Below, piece by piece: positions 1-6,334 of a stretch of 6,823 nt of DNA (its first letter is position 1; each line of letters begins with the position of its first letter). The stretch is from NCBI GenBank assembly GCA_016705335.1, contig JADIYN010000066.1:1-6823 (forward strand), in the 5' to 3' direction. The notes beneath the pieces were generated by a model. The model did no database searches and was not told the DNA's origin. It saw only the letters and a list, made by a program, of their open reading frames with translations. Source of the DNA: Draconibacterium sp. (GTDB taxonomy: Bacteria > Bacteroidota > Bacteroidia > Bacteroidales > Prolixibacteraceae). Both the position numbers and the translations under genes were made by a program.

Positions 1-417
1 GGGTTTTCCAGTAAACAAAATCAACACTTTTCTTGTTCTTGCTGCCACCGAATCAGCATGAACCGATACATTTTGAGCAAAATTCAGTATATGTGAAAAT
101 ACCATTTGTGCTACAGATGCTGTGCTGTATGCGGGAATGTTGGTTACCACCACACCCAAATCTTTTGCTGCAACTGTATCCACAATATTGTAACCCGTAG
201 CTAAAACTCCAATGTATTTTAATCGGGGTAATTTTGAGATGATTTCCTTGTTCAGAACTACCTTGTTGGTTATGAGCACATCTGCTCCTTTCGACCGTTC
301 AATTGTTTGTGCTGCAGTAGTTCGGTCGTAAATTGTGCAATCTCCCAGTTTTTCAAGTTCGTTCCAGCTCAAATCTCCAGGATTCAAAACATATCCATCG
401 AGAACAACAATTTTCAT
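1..417 (-). CDS. D-2-hydroxyacid dehydrogenase, N-terminal part (cut by window edge, frameshifted)
   Basis: NAD-dependent D-2-hydroxyacid dehydrogenase of the glycerate dehydrogenase-like group, which interconverts 2-hydroxy and 2-oxo acids in the cytoplasm. The ATG at 417-415 gives MKIVVLDGYVLNPGDLSW, then a KYIGVLATGYNIVD segment and VVTNIPAYSTASVAQMVFSH; these are hallmark N-terminal substrate-binding segments of the family. The frame stays open to base 1 (139 codons), but after ...HADSV (about 45-48) it drifts into unrelated residues. The neighbouring frame then reads SKNKKSVDFVYWKT, matching the family's usual D-F-x-Y-W-x-T-P segment, so one base appears to be missing there. The Rossmann NAD-binding motif and catalytic Arg/Glu/His would lie beyond the left edge. 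It is divergent from the glycosidase genes, so a role in the same pathway is not shown. Exact substrate unknown. Confidence 0.85.
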   Translation of the reverse strand, partial: MKIVVLDGYVLNPGDLSWNELEKLGDCTIYDRTTAAQTIERSKGADVLITNKVVLNKEIISKLPRLKYIGVLATGYNIVDTVAAKDLGVVVTNIPAYSTASVAQMVFSHILNFAQNVSVHADSVAARTRKVLILFTGKP

Positions 418-446
418 AATCAATTTTTAAATGATTTTCAAAGAAA

Positions 447-454
447 CAAAAATA
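447..454 (-). promoter_or_regulatory. Candidate Bacteroidota -7 element for the dehydrogenase gene
   Basis: Read on the minus strand, this site is TATTTTTG, an exact match to the Bacteroidota sigma-ABfr -7 consensus TAnnTTTG. It sits about 30 bp upstream of the dehydrogenase ATG, which would leave a short leader. No clear TTTG lies 18-21 bp further upstream, and the region is AT-rich, so a chance match is possible. Confidence 0.3.
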
Positions 455-465
455 TTCAAAACGTA

Positions 466-499
466 TTGTTGTAAGAATTCAGTTAAGCTGTTAGTTTTA
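466..499 (+). promoter_or_regulatory. Candidate promoter for the fucosidase / TIM-barrel hydrolase pair
   Basis: A TAGTTTTA at 492-499 matches seven of eight positions of the Bacteroidota -7 consensus TAnnTTTG. TTGTTG lies at 466-471, and the spacer from its end to the -7 element is 20 bp, within the range known for -33/-7 promoters of this phylum. It would start transcription shortly before the ATG at 523. This is a weak consensus call in AT-rich DNA, not a demonstrated promoter. Confidence 0.3.
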
Positions 500-522
500 C
501 ATTTCATACTAATTAAACTGCA

Positions 523-1383
523 ATGAAACTGATATTTTCCTTTTCGATTCTGATTCTGTTCTCTGTCGTTGCTTTTGGTCAGACTGAACCCTTAAAACTT
601 TGGTATGACAAACCGGCTGAAAAATGGACAGAAGCTCTTCCAATCGGTAACGGAAGACAAGGTGCAATGATTTTTGGAAATCCGTTAAAAGAACATTTTC
701 AGTTGAATGAAAATACACTGTATTCTGGAGAACCGTCATCTACCTATAAAAATGTAAATATTCAGAACGATTTGCCTTTAGTAATAAAAATGCTGGAAGA
801 GGAAAAATATGTTGAAGCCGACAAATATGTTACAGAAAACTGGTTGGGTCGTTTGCACCAGAATTACCAGCCTTTTGGCGATTTGTATCTGGATTTTGAA
901 GGAAATGAAACCGAAATCAGCAATTTTCAACGTGAACTTGACATTTCAAATTCCATTGCAAAAGTGTCTTACGACTTAAATGGGGTGAATTATACCCGCC
1001 AGGTTTTTGCCAGTTTTCCCGATCAAATCATTGTAATCAGAATTACATCCGATAAAAAATCAGCCATTTCTTTCAAAGTAAATTTTAACTCAATTCATCC
1101 AAATTGTATTTCAGAAATCCCTTCAAATCAATTATTGGTTTTTAAAGGTCAGGCTCCCGAATTTGTTTCACGAAGAACATTGGAACACATTGAAAGCAAA
1201 AACGACCAGCACAAATACCCCGAAATTTATAACGCCGATGGAACCCGAAAAACAAATGCCAAACAGGTTTTGTATGGCGATGAAGTTAATGGAAAAGGAA
1301 TGTTTTTAAGCTCAACTCGAAATCCGAAATTGGGCGGCGAAATATCAAAAACAGAAAATGGATTGGTAAATTACCGGTGCTGA
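523..1383 (+). CDS. GH95 alpha-L-fucosidase-type glycoside hydrolase, N-terminal piece
   Basis: First piece of a GH95 enzyme, a family that removes terminal alpha-L-fucose (some members alpha-L-galactose) by inversion. Residues 1-20 form a signal peptide (hydrophobic core LIFSFSILILFSVVAFG), so the product is exported to the periplasm or outer membrane. The N-terminal beta-sandwich domain of GH95 is recognised from LPIGNGRQGAM (residues 40-49), LNENTLYSGE (61-70) and NYQPFGDLYLDF (114-125). The ATG at 523 is chosen because it gives the signal peptide directly. The last residues (LVNYRC then stop) are an artefact of a frame change at the A-run 1368-1370; the next frame continues as ITGADEVVLLLS. 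With the middle and C-terminal pieces repaired, the gene spans 523-2991 and encodes about 825 residues, normal for GH95, so no domain is missing. Confidence 0.9.
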   Translation: MKLIFSFSILILFSVVAFGQTEPLKLWYDKPAEKWTEALPIGNGRQGAMIFGNPLKEHFQLNENTLYSGEPSSTYKNVNIQNDLPLVIKMLEEEKYVEADKYVTENWLGRLHQNYQPFGDLYLDFEGNETEISNFQRELDISNSIAKVSYDLNGVNYTRQVFASFPDQIIVIRITSDKKSAISFKVNFNSIHPNCISEIPSNQLLVFKGQAPEFVSRRTLEHIESKNDQHKYPEIYNADGTRKTNAKQVLYGDEVNGKGMFLSSTRNPKLGGEISKTENGLVNYRC

Positions 1384-1896
1384 TGAAGTTGTGCTCTTGC
1401 TTTCAATGGCAAACCAAATTACAATGGTTTTGATAAAAGCCCCAGCCGTGAAGGAAAAATCCATCAGAAATCACGAAAAATATACTCGAAAAGCTAAAAG
1501 ATAAAAGCTGGAAAGAAATTGTAAAAACACATCAGGCAGATTATAAAAATTTGTTCAACAGGGTGGGTTTTGAATTGAAAGCCGCTGATTTCAGTAAACT
1601 TTCCACCGTTGAACAGTTAAAAAACTATGCCGAGAATAAAGATTACTATTTAAATACATTGCTTTTCAATATGGCGGTGTTTAATGATTACGGGTTCGCG
1701 GGCAGGCGGACAACCACTGAATTTACAGGGAATCTGGAATGCCGAAGTAATTCACCTTGGAACAGCGGTTACACATTAACATGAATACCGAAATGAATTA
1801 CTGGCCTGCAGAAGTTACAAATCTTCGGAGTGTCATGAACCGCTTTTCAGGCTTATAAAAGAATGTGTCGTAAACGGGCGTGAAACTGCCTTAAAT
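1370..1896 (+). pseudogene. GH95 middle portion, broken by multiple small indels
   Basis: Continuation of the GH95 gene, readable only by changing frame about eight times. In order the frames give ITGADEVVLLLSMA; YNGFDKSPSREGK; NPSEITKNILEKLKDKSW and DYKNLFNRVGFEL (the longest clean run, about 1460-1662); QYGG; LMITGSRAGGQPLNLQGIWN; PWNSGYTL; MNTEMNYWPAEVTN; and ECHEPLFRLIKECV. Together these are the classic GH95 linker and the start of the (alpha/alpha)6 barrel. Sites of likely indels are 1368-1370, 1411-1418, 1455-1459, 1663-1667, 1674-1677, 1753, 1777-1779 and 1824-1825. From the second on each is explained by one missing base; the first needs one base removed or two added. The site at 1777-1779 lies in the Asn-Met-Asn motif expected to hold the two Asn residues that help activate the catalytic water. 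A short open frame at 1551-1784 is part of this stretch, not a separate gene. Confidence 0.8.
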
Positions 1897-2991
1897 ATGT
1901 ATGGCAACCGGGGTTGGGTGGTGCATCACAATGTCGATATCTGGCGGCAAACTTATCCTGTCGATAACCAGGCACGATATTCTTTTTGGCCCATGGCGCA
2001 GGGTTGGCTAACCAGCCACATGTGGGAACATTATCTTTTCACCGAAGATGAAGATTTTCTTAAAAATGAATTGTATCCCGTAATTAAAGGTGCTGCCGAA
2101 TTTTATGCCGACTGGCTGGTTGAGAATAAAGACGGCTATTTATTAACTCCGGTAAGTACAACTCCCGAAAATGCCTTTTACACACCCAAAGGCGAAATTG
2201 CAACAGTTAGCCAGGGAACTACAATGGATATGGCAATTATAAAAGAAACGTTTGCCCGAACCATTGAAGCATCAGAAAAGTTGGGGATTGATGAAAAATT
2301 ACGCACAGAATTAAAAGAAAAACAGGCAAAATTACTGCCCTACAAAATTGGTAAAAAGGGCCAGTTGCAGGAGTGGGAATTTGATTTTGAAGAACCTGAA
2401 CCCGAACACCGTCATTTGGCTCATTTGTATGGATTTCATCCCGGTAACCAAATCACAAAAGAGAAAACCCCCGAACTTTTTGATGCAGTTAAAAAAACAC
2501 TCGAATTGCGCGGCGATGCTGCCACAGGCTGGAGTATGGGTTGGAAAATCAATTTCTGGTCACGAATGTATGATGGTGACCATGCTCAAAAAATCATTAA
2601 AAACTTCTTTAATTATGTTGAAGAAGGCAGCTTGCAATACACAGGTGGCGGACTTTACCCGAATTTATTCGATGCACACCCGCCTTTTCAGATTGACGGA
2701 AATTTTGGTTATACGGCTGGTGTTGCTGAAATGCTGCTTCAAAGTCACGAAGATAAAATCCGTTTGCTGCCTGCCCTGCCAACCGACTGGGCAACAGGTA
2801 AAATTTCGGGTTTAAAAGCTCGCGGGAATATTGAAGTTTCGATGGAATGGGAAAATGGAAAGTTAATTCAGGCGACTTTAACTTCTGAAAAAAATAAACC
2901 GGTTTTAGTTGATTACAAAGGTCAGACCATCGAAATTGAATTAAAAGAAAATCGACCATTAAAATTAAATTCTGAAAATTTCAAAAAATGA
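1897..2991 (+). CDS. GH95 alpha-L-fucosidase-type glycoside hydrolase, catalytic C-terminal piece
   Basis: Main catalytic part of the GH95 gene. The ATG at 1897 is an internal Met, and the frame is open back to about 1826, so this is not a true start. It begins MYGNRGWVVHHNVDIW, the GH95 barrel signature. The expected general acid is Glu91 in STTPEN (codon 2167-2169), followed by GQLQEW (155-160), HRHLAHLYGFHPGNQI (171-186) and HPPFQIDGNFG (261-271). Asp267 (codon 2695-2697) matches the Asp assigned to water activation in characterised GH95 enzymes; these assignments come from motif position only. After the barrel comes the small C-terminal beta domain ending at the TGA 2989-2991, which overlaps the ATG of the next gene. 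The piece contains no indels. The sequence does not decide between alpha-L-fucosidase and alpha-L-galactosidase. Confidence 0.92.
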   Translation: MYGNRGWVVHHNVDIWRQTYPVDNQARYSFWPMAQGWLTSHMWEHYLFTEDEDFLKNELYPVIKGAAEFYADWLVENKDGYLLTPVSTTPENAFYTPKGEIATVSQGTTMDMAIIKETFARTIEASEKLGIDEKLRTELKEKQAKLLPYKIGKKGQLQEWEFDFEEPEPEHRHLAHLYGFHPGNQITKEKTPELFDAVKKTLELRGDAATGWSMGWKINFWSRMYDGDHAQKIIKNFFNYVEEGSLQYTGGGLYPNLFDAHPPFQIDGNFGYTAGVAEMLLQSHEDKIRLLPALPTDWATGKISGLKARGNIEVSMEWENGKLIQATLTSEKNKPVLVDYKGQTIEIELKENRPLKLNSENFKK

Positions 2992-4532
2992 GAATAAATA
3001 TCATCCTGATTTTTTTATCAATTTTTATTTGCGGAGTATCAGCACAGGAAAGTCAACAATCGAAAATGTCCGATTTTATTGGAATCAATTCCAATGTTGC
3101 ATCCTACGACCAAAAGTACCTGGCCGATTTAGCAAAATGCACAAAATGGATGCGTGAATACCATTCGTGGGGACATTTTGAAGTAGCTGACAACTATTAC
3201 AAGTGGGACAACATTACAACCTACCCGCAAGGCTATTCATGGCCCGACCATAACAAATTTATGGACCAGTGTAAACAGCTTGGAATTAATGTTTTGATTG
3301 ATGTTTTAAATAAACCTGACTGGGCAGGCACTGCCAGAGGCGCTTATTCCACCGGAGACGGAACAAAAGCCGCTGATTATCTCGACAAACTTGAATTTAT
3401 GGGACAACTTGTTGCACGATACGGCGCTCAAAAAATCGATAAATCAAAACTTGAAACTGCCGATAAAGTAACAGGACTGGACTATATTAAATATTACGAA
3501 GACGATAATGAACCCGATTATTGGTGGGAAACACCTCAGTGGCCTGCCGAAAAATATACGGTTTGGTGTAACGCAGTTCACGATGGATTTGGGGTTGAAA
3601 CCAGCACTAATTATCCGCTTTTGGGAATAAAATCTGTCGATTCAACAGCAGTGCATGTTTTGGCAGGACTGGCAAAAAACGATACAACTTACATTCAGAA
3701 AATCCTGGCGGCTTCAAACGGACGTGTCCCGTTCGATGTAATCAATATACATACTTATTGCACCGATGATAAAGATGGTTATTCACCTGAAAATGAAAAT
3801 TACGGATTGGAGAAAAATCTTGGCCCGTTTATGGACTGGTGCAAAAAAACACTTCCCGATATTCCTGTTTGGTTAACCGAATTTGGATGGGATACTTACA
3901 TGAATGGCAATTCGCATTCGTATGTTTATGCGCCAAAGGAGCAACAGGCAAATTATATTCTCCGGTCGTATTTTGTTTCACTTAAGATGGGATTCGAAAA
4001 GGCCTTCCTTTTTATGGACAGAGATCCAAACAGCAGCAACACACTTCAATACAGTTCAAGCGGAATAATTACTGACCAGCCTTCCGGCCTCACAAAAAAA
4101 CCATCGTTTTATTATCTGGCAACACTGCAAAATGTTTTGAGTGACGCGTTTTTTAACCGTGTAGTTTCTTATCGTGAACCGATTGGAAATAACGAAGTTT
4201 TTTGTTTAGAATTTGTAAACGATGACCACGAAAAAGTATTTGCACTTTGGACTCGCGAAAAAAATTCAAAAACAGATTCGGGAACAACTTTAAATTACGC
4301 TTTTGATATGGGTTATCAGCCAAAATATGCTTTTACGGTAAAACCCACGGATAAGGATTTGGACGGTGAGAAAACTGATCTCAATTTAACAGGTTCCAGT
4401 GTAAATTTAGTTTTAACAGAAACACCACAGTTTTTGATAATTTCTGAAATAAAAACCGCAATAAACACAAATAATGAAATGAAGTTTGAATTCAGAATAT
4501 TTCCCCAATCCACAAAGTCGAGACTCAAATAA
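2988..4532 (+). CDS. Secreted clan GH-A (TIM-barrel) glycoside hydrolase with T9SS tail truncated by frameshift
   Basis: Exported retaining glycoside hydrolase. The ATG overlaps the GH95 stop as ATGA, implying translational coupling. Residues 1-20 are a signal peptide ending in GVSAQ. The barrel begins with FIGINSNVASY (30-40); the acid/base candidate is Glu175 in EDDNEP (171-176) and the nucleophile candidate is Glu298 in VWLTEFGWD (294-302), the strand-4 and strand-7 glutamates typical of clan GH-A. After FLFMDRD (340-346) a beta-rich domain follows (about 395-490). Families such as GH5, GH39 or GH30 share this fold, but I cannot place it in one, so substrate is unknown. The last residues IFPQSTKSRLK are wrong: adding and moving a few bases gives IFPNPTKVETQIM, the start of a T9SS sorting domain that continues to about 4730. 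The intended protein is about 580 residues and would be exported by type IX secretion, often ending on the cell surface. Confidence 0.85.
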   Translation: MRINIILIFLSIFICGVSAQESQQSKMSDFIGINSNVASYDQKYLADLAKCTKWMREYHSWGHFEVADNYYKWDNITTYPQGYSWPDHNKFMDQCKQLGINVLIDVLNKPDWAGTARGAYSTGDGTKAADYLDKLEFMGQLVARYGAQKIDKSKLETADKVTGLDYIKYYEDDNEPDYWWETPQWPAEKYTVWCNAVHDGFGVETSTNYPLLGIKSVDSTAVHVLAGLAKNDTTYIQKILAASNGRVPFDVINIHTYCTDDKDGYSPENENYGLEKNLGPFMDWCKKTLPDIPVWLTEFGWDTYMNGNSHSYVYAPKEQQANYILRSYFVSLKMGFEKAFLFMDRDPNSSNTLQYSSSGIITDQPSGLTKKPSFYYLATLQNVLSDAFFNRVVSYREPIGNNEVFCLEFVNDDHEKVFALWTREKNSKTDSGTTLNYAFDMGYQPKYAFTVKPTDKDLDGEKTDLNLTGSSVNLVLTETPQFLIISEIKTAINTNNEMKFEFRIFPQSTKSRLK

Positions 4533-4730
4533 TGATTAAAATCCCAAATTTCAGAAAATTGCAATTTCTGCATTTTCACCCGAAGGGAAAAAAGTAGCTT
4601 CGATTTCTGACAAATTCATTAATGCCGGAGTTCAATACTTTTCGTTCGGAGGAAATAATAAACCGGGCGTTTATTTTATTACGATTACAGCATCGGGCTT
4701 AAAACATACGGAAAAAGTAATTTACAATAA
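4503..4730 (+). pseudogene. Out-of-frame T9SS type A sorting domain of the preceding hydrolase
   Basis: Not a separate gene: this is the C-terminal secretion signal of the TIM-barrel hydrolase in shifted frames. With CCCCAATCC (4503-4511) read as CCCAATCCC the start becomes FPNPTK. One A added at 4514-4516 gives VETQIMIK, and one A added at 4538-4541 gives NPKFQKIAISAFSPEGKKV. The frame then stays open through GVYFITITASGLKHTEKVI. This is the known T9SS pattern: PNPT, a G-K-x-V turn, G-x-Y-F-x-x-x-T and a final K-V-I. One more T at 4721-4723 would end the protein as KVILQ at TAA 4728-4730, a common ending for this domain. Without that T the frame runs on to 4809 in T-rich, non-conserved sequence, so the exact end is uncertain. 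Confidence 0.75.
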
Positions 4731-4889
4731 ATGCCGTTTCTTTATTCTTAGCGTCTGTTTTTACTTTATCCATATCAGTTATTTCCTGAAATTCAAGAAT
4801 TTGTGTTGAAAAATTAAATCCAGGCGATTATAATTTAAGGGCAGAAAATGACGAATCTACGGTTTTCAGGCGTTTTTTAAAACTGTAAA
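4731..4889 (+). other. Convergent intergenic stretch with a possible second T9SS-tail remnant
   Basis: Gap between the convergent TIM-barrel gene and the (alpha/alpha)6 gene. An ATG at 4731 directly follows the inferred stop but meets TAG after six codons. From 4790 to 4888 one frame reads EKLNPGDYNLRAEN followed by VFRRFLKL and a stop. That resembles the last 25-30 residues of a T9SS sorting domain (L-x-x-G-x-Y-x-L-R ... V-x-x-x-F-x-K). The upstream half of such a domain is not recognisable, and no start is visible. It could be a remnant, a gene broken by further indels, or chance. I see no clear stem-loop terminator. Confidence 0.35.
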
Positions 4890-5114
4890 TCATAAATTGG
4901 TTTTGGGTCTGAAAACCATTAAAACACCCGGCTTCAGATTTTCCCATTTTACATTCCAGTCTTTTGGGAATCCCGGGTTTTCAGTTTGATTTCCTTCGAA
5001 ACCGGCGCACATCATGGCAACTGTTGTAAGCAAGCCGCCATTTCCAGGCAGGTAAATCCGCAACCGTTCTGTTTGGTAGTTGTGGCCGTTTTTCAGATAG
5101 GTATTTTCTTCCAT
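4890..5114 (-). CDS. (alpha/alpha)6-barrel glycosidase-like protein, C-terminal piece
   Basis: C-terminal end of the large minus-strand gene, not an independent small protein. It reads MEENTYLKNGHNYQTERL, IYLPGNGGLLTTVAMMCAG, then NPGFPKDWNVKWENLKPG, which I recognise as the usual ending of this Bacteroidota family; the last 11 residues after LKPG are atypical. The Met is internal. The upstream piece would normally continue as A-I-D-L-L-L straight into this frame. That needs two bases added (or one removed) near 5137-5140 and one A removed from the AAA run at 5118-5120. The stop is TGA at 4892-4890. Confidence 0.75.
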   Translation of the reverse strand: MEENTYLKNGHNYQTERLRIYLPGNGGLLTTVAMMCAGFEGNQTENPGFPKDWNVKWENLKPGVLMVFRPKTNL

Positions 5115-5128
5115 CTTTCAGAAGCAAA

Positions 5129-6334
5129 TCAATTGCATGCGCGGTAACCTAGCCGGGTTGCACACATGGCGGCCATTGGGTAATCCCAGCCCCAGGTTCT
5201 GTCCCAGTTCCATATTTTTTCAATGTGGCCGAAAGTTGCAGCCATTGCAGCGGTGTCCATTTCTACTGTTCCCGGCATCATTCCGAAAGCGCCCAAAACC
5301 ATTGGATGATCAGAATAATAATGCTCGTTTTCATACGAATCGGGCGCACTTTCGGCGGCAAGGTACAACCCGTTTTTTTGTGCAAACGGTGGTAGTCCGT
5401 CGATTACTTTTTGCCATTTTTCAGTTTGTGGCAAATTCATTCTTTCGCGCCATTTTTGGGCGACACTCAAACCCCAGTGCCAGTATGCAATTTCGAAAGG
5501 AGGATTAAAAGTAAGCTCTTTTTCAAGGCTTTCCTGCGCGGGAATCAATGGGGGCCCTAAAATGTATCGCTTGGTTTCTTGATCCCAATGGGCAAAATCG
5601 GCCATAAAATCAGCAGTTGCAAAAACAAGGGAAGCATATTTTTCAAGTGTTTCTTTGCCTGGATTTTGCCTGTAACACAATTCGGCAAAATAAATAATGT
5701 GTGGTTGCTGCCAAATCAGGAATTCACCAACTCCCGAGGGAGAATCATTTCCCTGCAAATCGGTCATTTTTGGCCAGCGCACTCCGTCGTATCCCTGTTT
5801 TTCGGCTTTTATTTTAGCTTTCTGAAAAATGTCTGAATAATATTCAAGACTTTTTTCGAGTAATTCTGTCCGATTCCAATAGGCAAAATGGACAACGTGC
5901 CACCAGTGCATTTCCAAATGCGGTTTTCCGTACCAACTGTTGTAAGTTAATCCGGTTTCCTGTGGAGGGAAATTTCCGGCACACTGAATTCTTGTTAAAT
6001 ATTGCGAAAGCACAACCCGCCGCTCCAATTCAAAAGCCCGTGGATCGGCAGTTCCCGAAAAATCAACTGCACCACCCGATTGCCAAAACTCACGCCAGCT
6101 TTTTGACGAAAGTTGTTTTGTTTTTGTTATTTCATTCGGTTCTTCAAAGTCATTTTTATTTCTGAATTCAGCTGAACAATAAAAAGCAGACGATTCGGTT
6201 TCGGGTAGAAGAATAAAAATGTGCGGTTCCAACTTCGTCAACTTTGCTTTTCCCGACCACTTTATTTCAGTAAAATAAATTGTTGAATCAATTTCCGTGT
6301 TTAAAATGGCGCTGTTATCTGTTTCACCAAGCAT
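5129..6334 (-). CDS. (alpha/alpha)6-barrel (six-hairpin) glycosidase-like protein, central piece
   Basis: Central, catalytic-domain part of a large six-hairpin glycosidase-like protein, often labelled GH65-like in Bacteroidota; activity unknown to me. After a beta-sandwich end, the helical barrel starts near FELERRVVLSQYLT (101-114). Conserved blocks follow: NSWYGKPHLEMHWWH (132-146), GVRWPKM (184-190), GEFLIWQQPHIIYFAE (203-218), IAYWHWGLSVAQKW (282-295) and NWDRTWGWDYPMAA (376-389). Glu141 or Glu204 are possible catalytic acids, but this is a guess from conservation-like context. The first Met is internal; the upstream frame overlaps it and joins through one missing A in the run 6357-6361, giving NDSLHQSEMLGE. 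The end LGYRACN is an artefact of the indel near 5140. Convergent to the fucosidase pair, it is probably part of the same degradation locus but from a different transcript. Confidence 0.82.
   Translation of the reverse strand: MLGETDNSAILNTEIDSTIYFTEIKWSGKAKLTKLEPHIFILLPETESSAFYCSAEFRNKNDFEEPNEITKTKQLSSKSWREFWQSGGAVDFSGTADPRAFELERRVVLSQYLTRIQCAGNFPPQETGLTYNSWYGKPHLEMHWWHVVHFAYWNRTELLEKSLEYYSDIFQKAKIKAEKQGYDGVRWPKMTDLQGNDSPSGVGEFLIWQQPHIIYFAELCYRQNPGKETLEKYASLVFATADFMADFAHWDQETKRYILGPPLIPAQESLEKELTFNPPFEIAYWHWGLSVAQKWRERMNLPQTEKWQKVIDGLPPFAQKNGLYLAAESAPDSYENEHYYSDHPMVLGAFGMMPGTVEMDTAAMAATFGHIEKIWNWDRTWGWDYPMAAMCATRLGYRACN

Noticed and set aside
509..739. Minus-strand open frame over the GH95 start
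   Set aside because: Antisense shadow of the signal peptide and N-terminal domain.
1368..1825. Programmed ribosomal frameshifting to express the GH95 protein
   Set aside because: Eight shifts at unrelated short runs, with no fixed slippery site; no known gene uses this, and GH95 genes are normally a single frame.
2348..2959. Open frames in other phases inside the GH95 catalytic region (plus 2348-2815, minus 2609-2959)
   Set aside because: They overlap a strongly family-typical coding frame and their translations resemble no protein; they are shadows.
4316..4579. Minus-strand open frame over the end of the TIM-barrel gene
   Set aside because: Antisense to the beta domain and T9SS tail; no protein-like motifs.
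4720..4812. Minus-strand reading (ILEFQEITDMDKVKTD...) in the convergent gap as a small gene
   Set aside because: It looks protein-like but continues antisense into the T9SS tail, has no clear start, and is easily produced opposite T-rich DNA.
4921..4981. Imperfect inverted repeat (AAAACACCCGG ... CCGGGTTTT) as a terminator
   Set aside because: Arms are about 40 bp apart and lie in the coding sequence of the C-terminal glycosidase piece; most likely chance.
5137..6165. Plus-strand open frames opposite the (alpha/alpha)6 gene (5137-5508, 5579-5836, 5962-6165)
   Set aside because: Antisense to a clear coding sequence, with low-complexity Phe/Pro/Arg-rich translations and no signals of their own.
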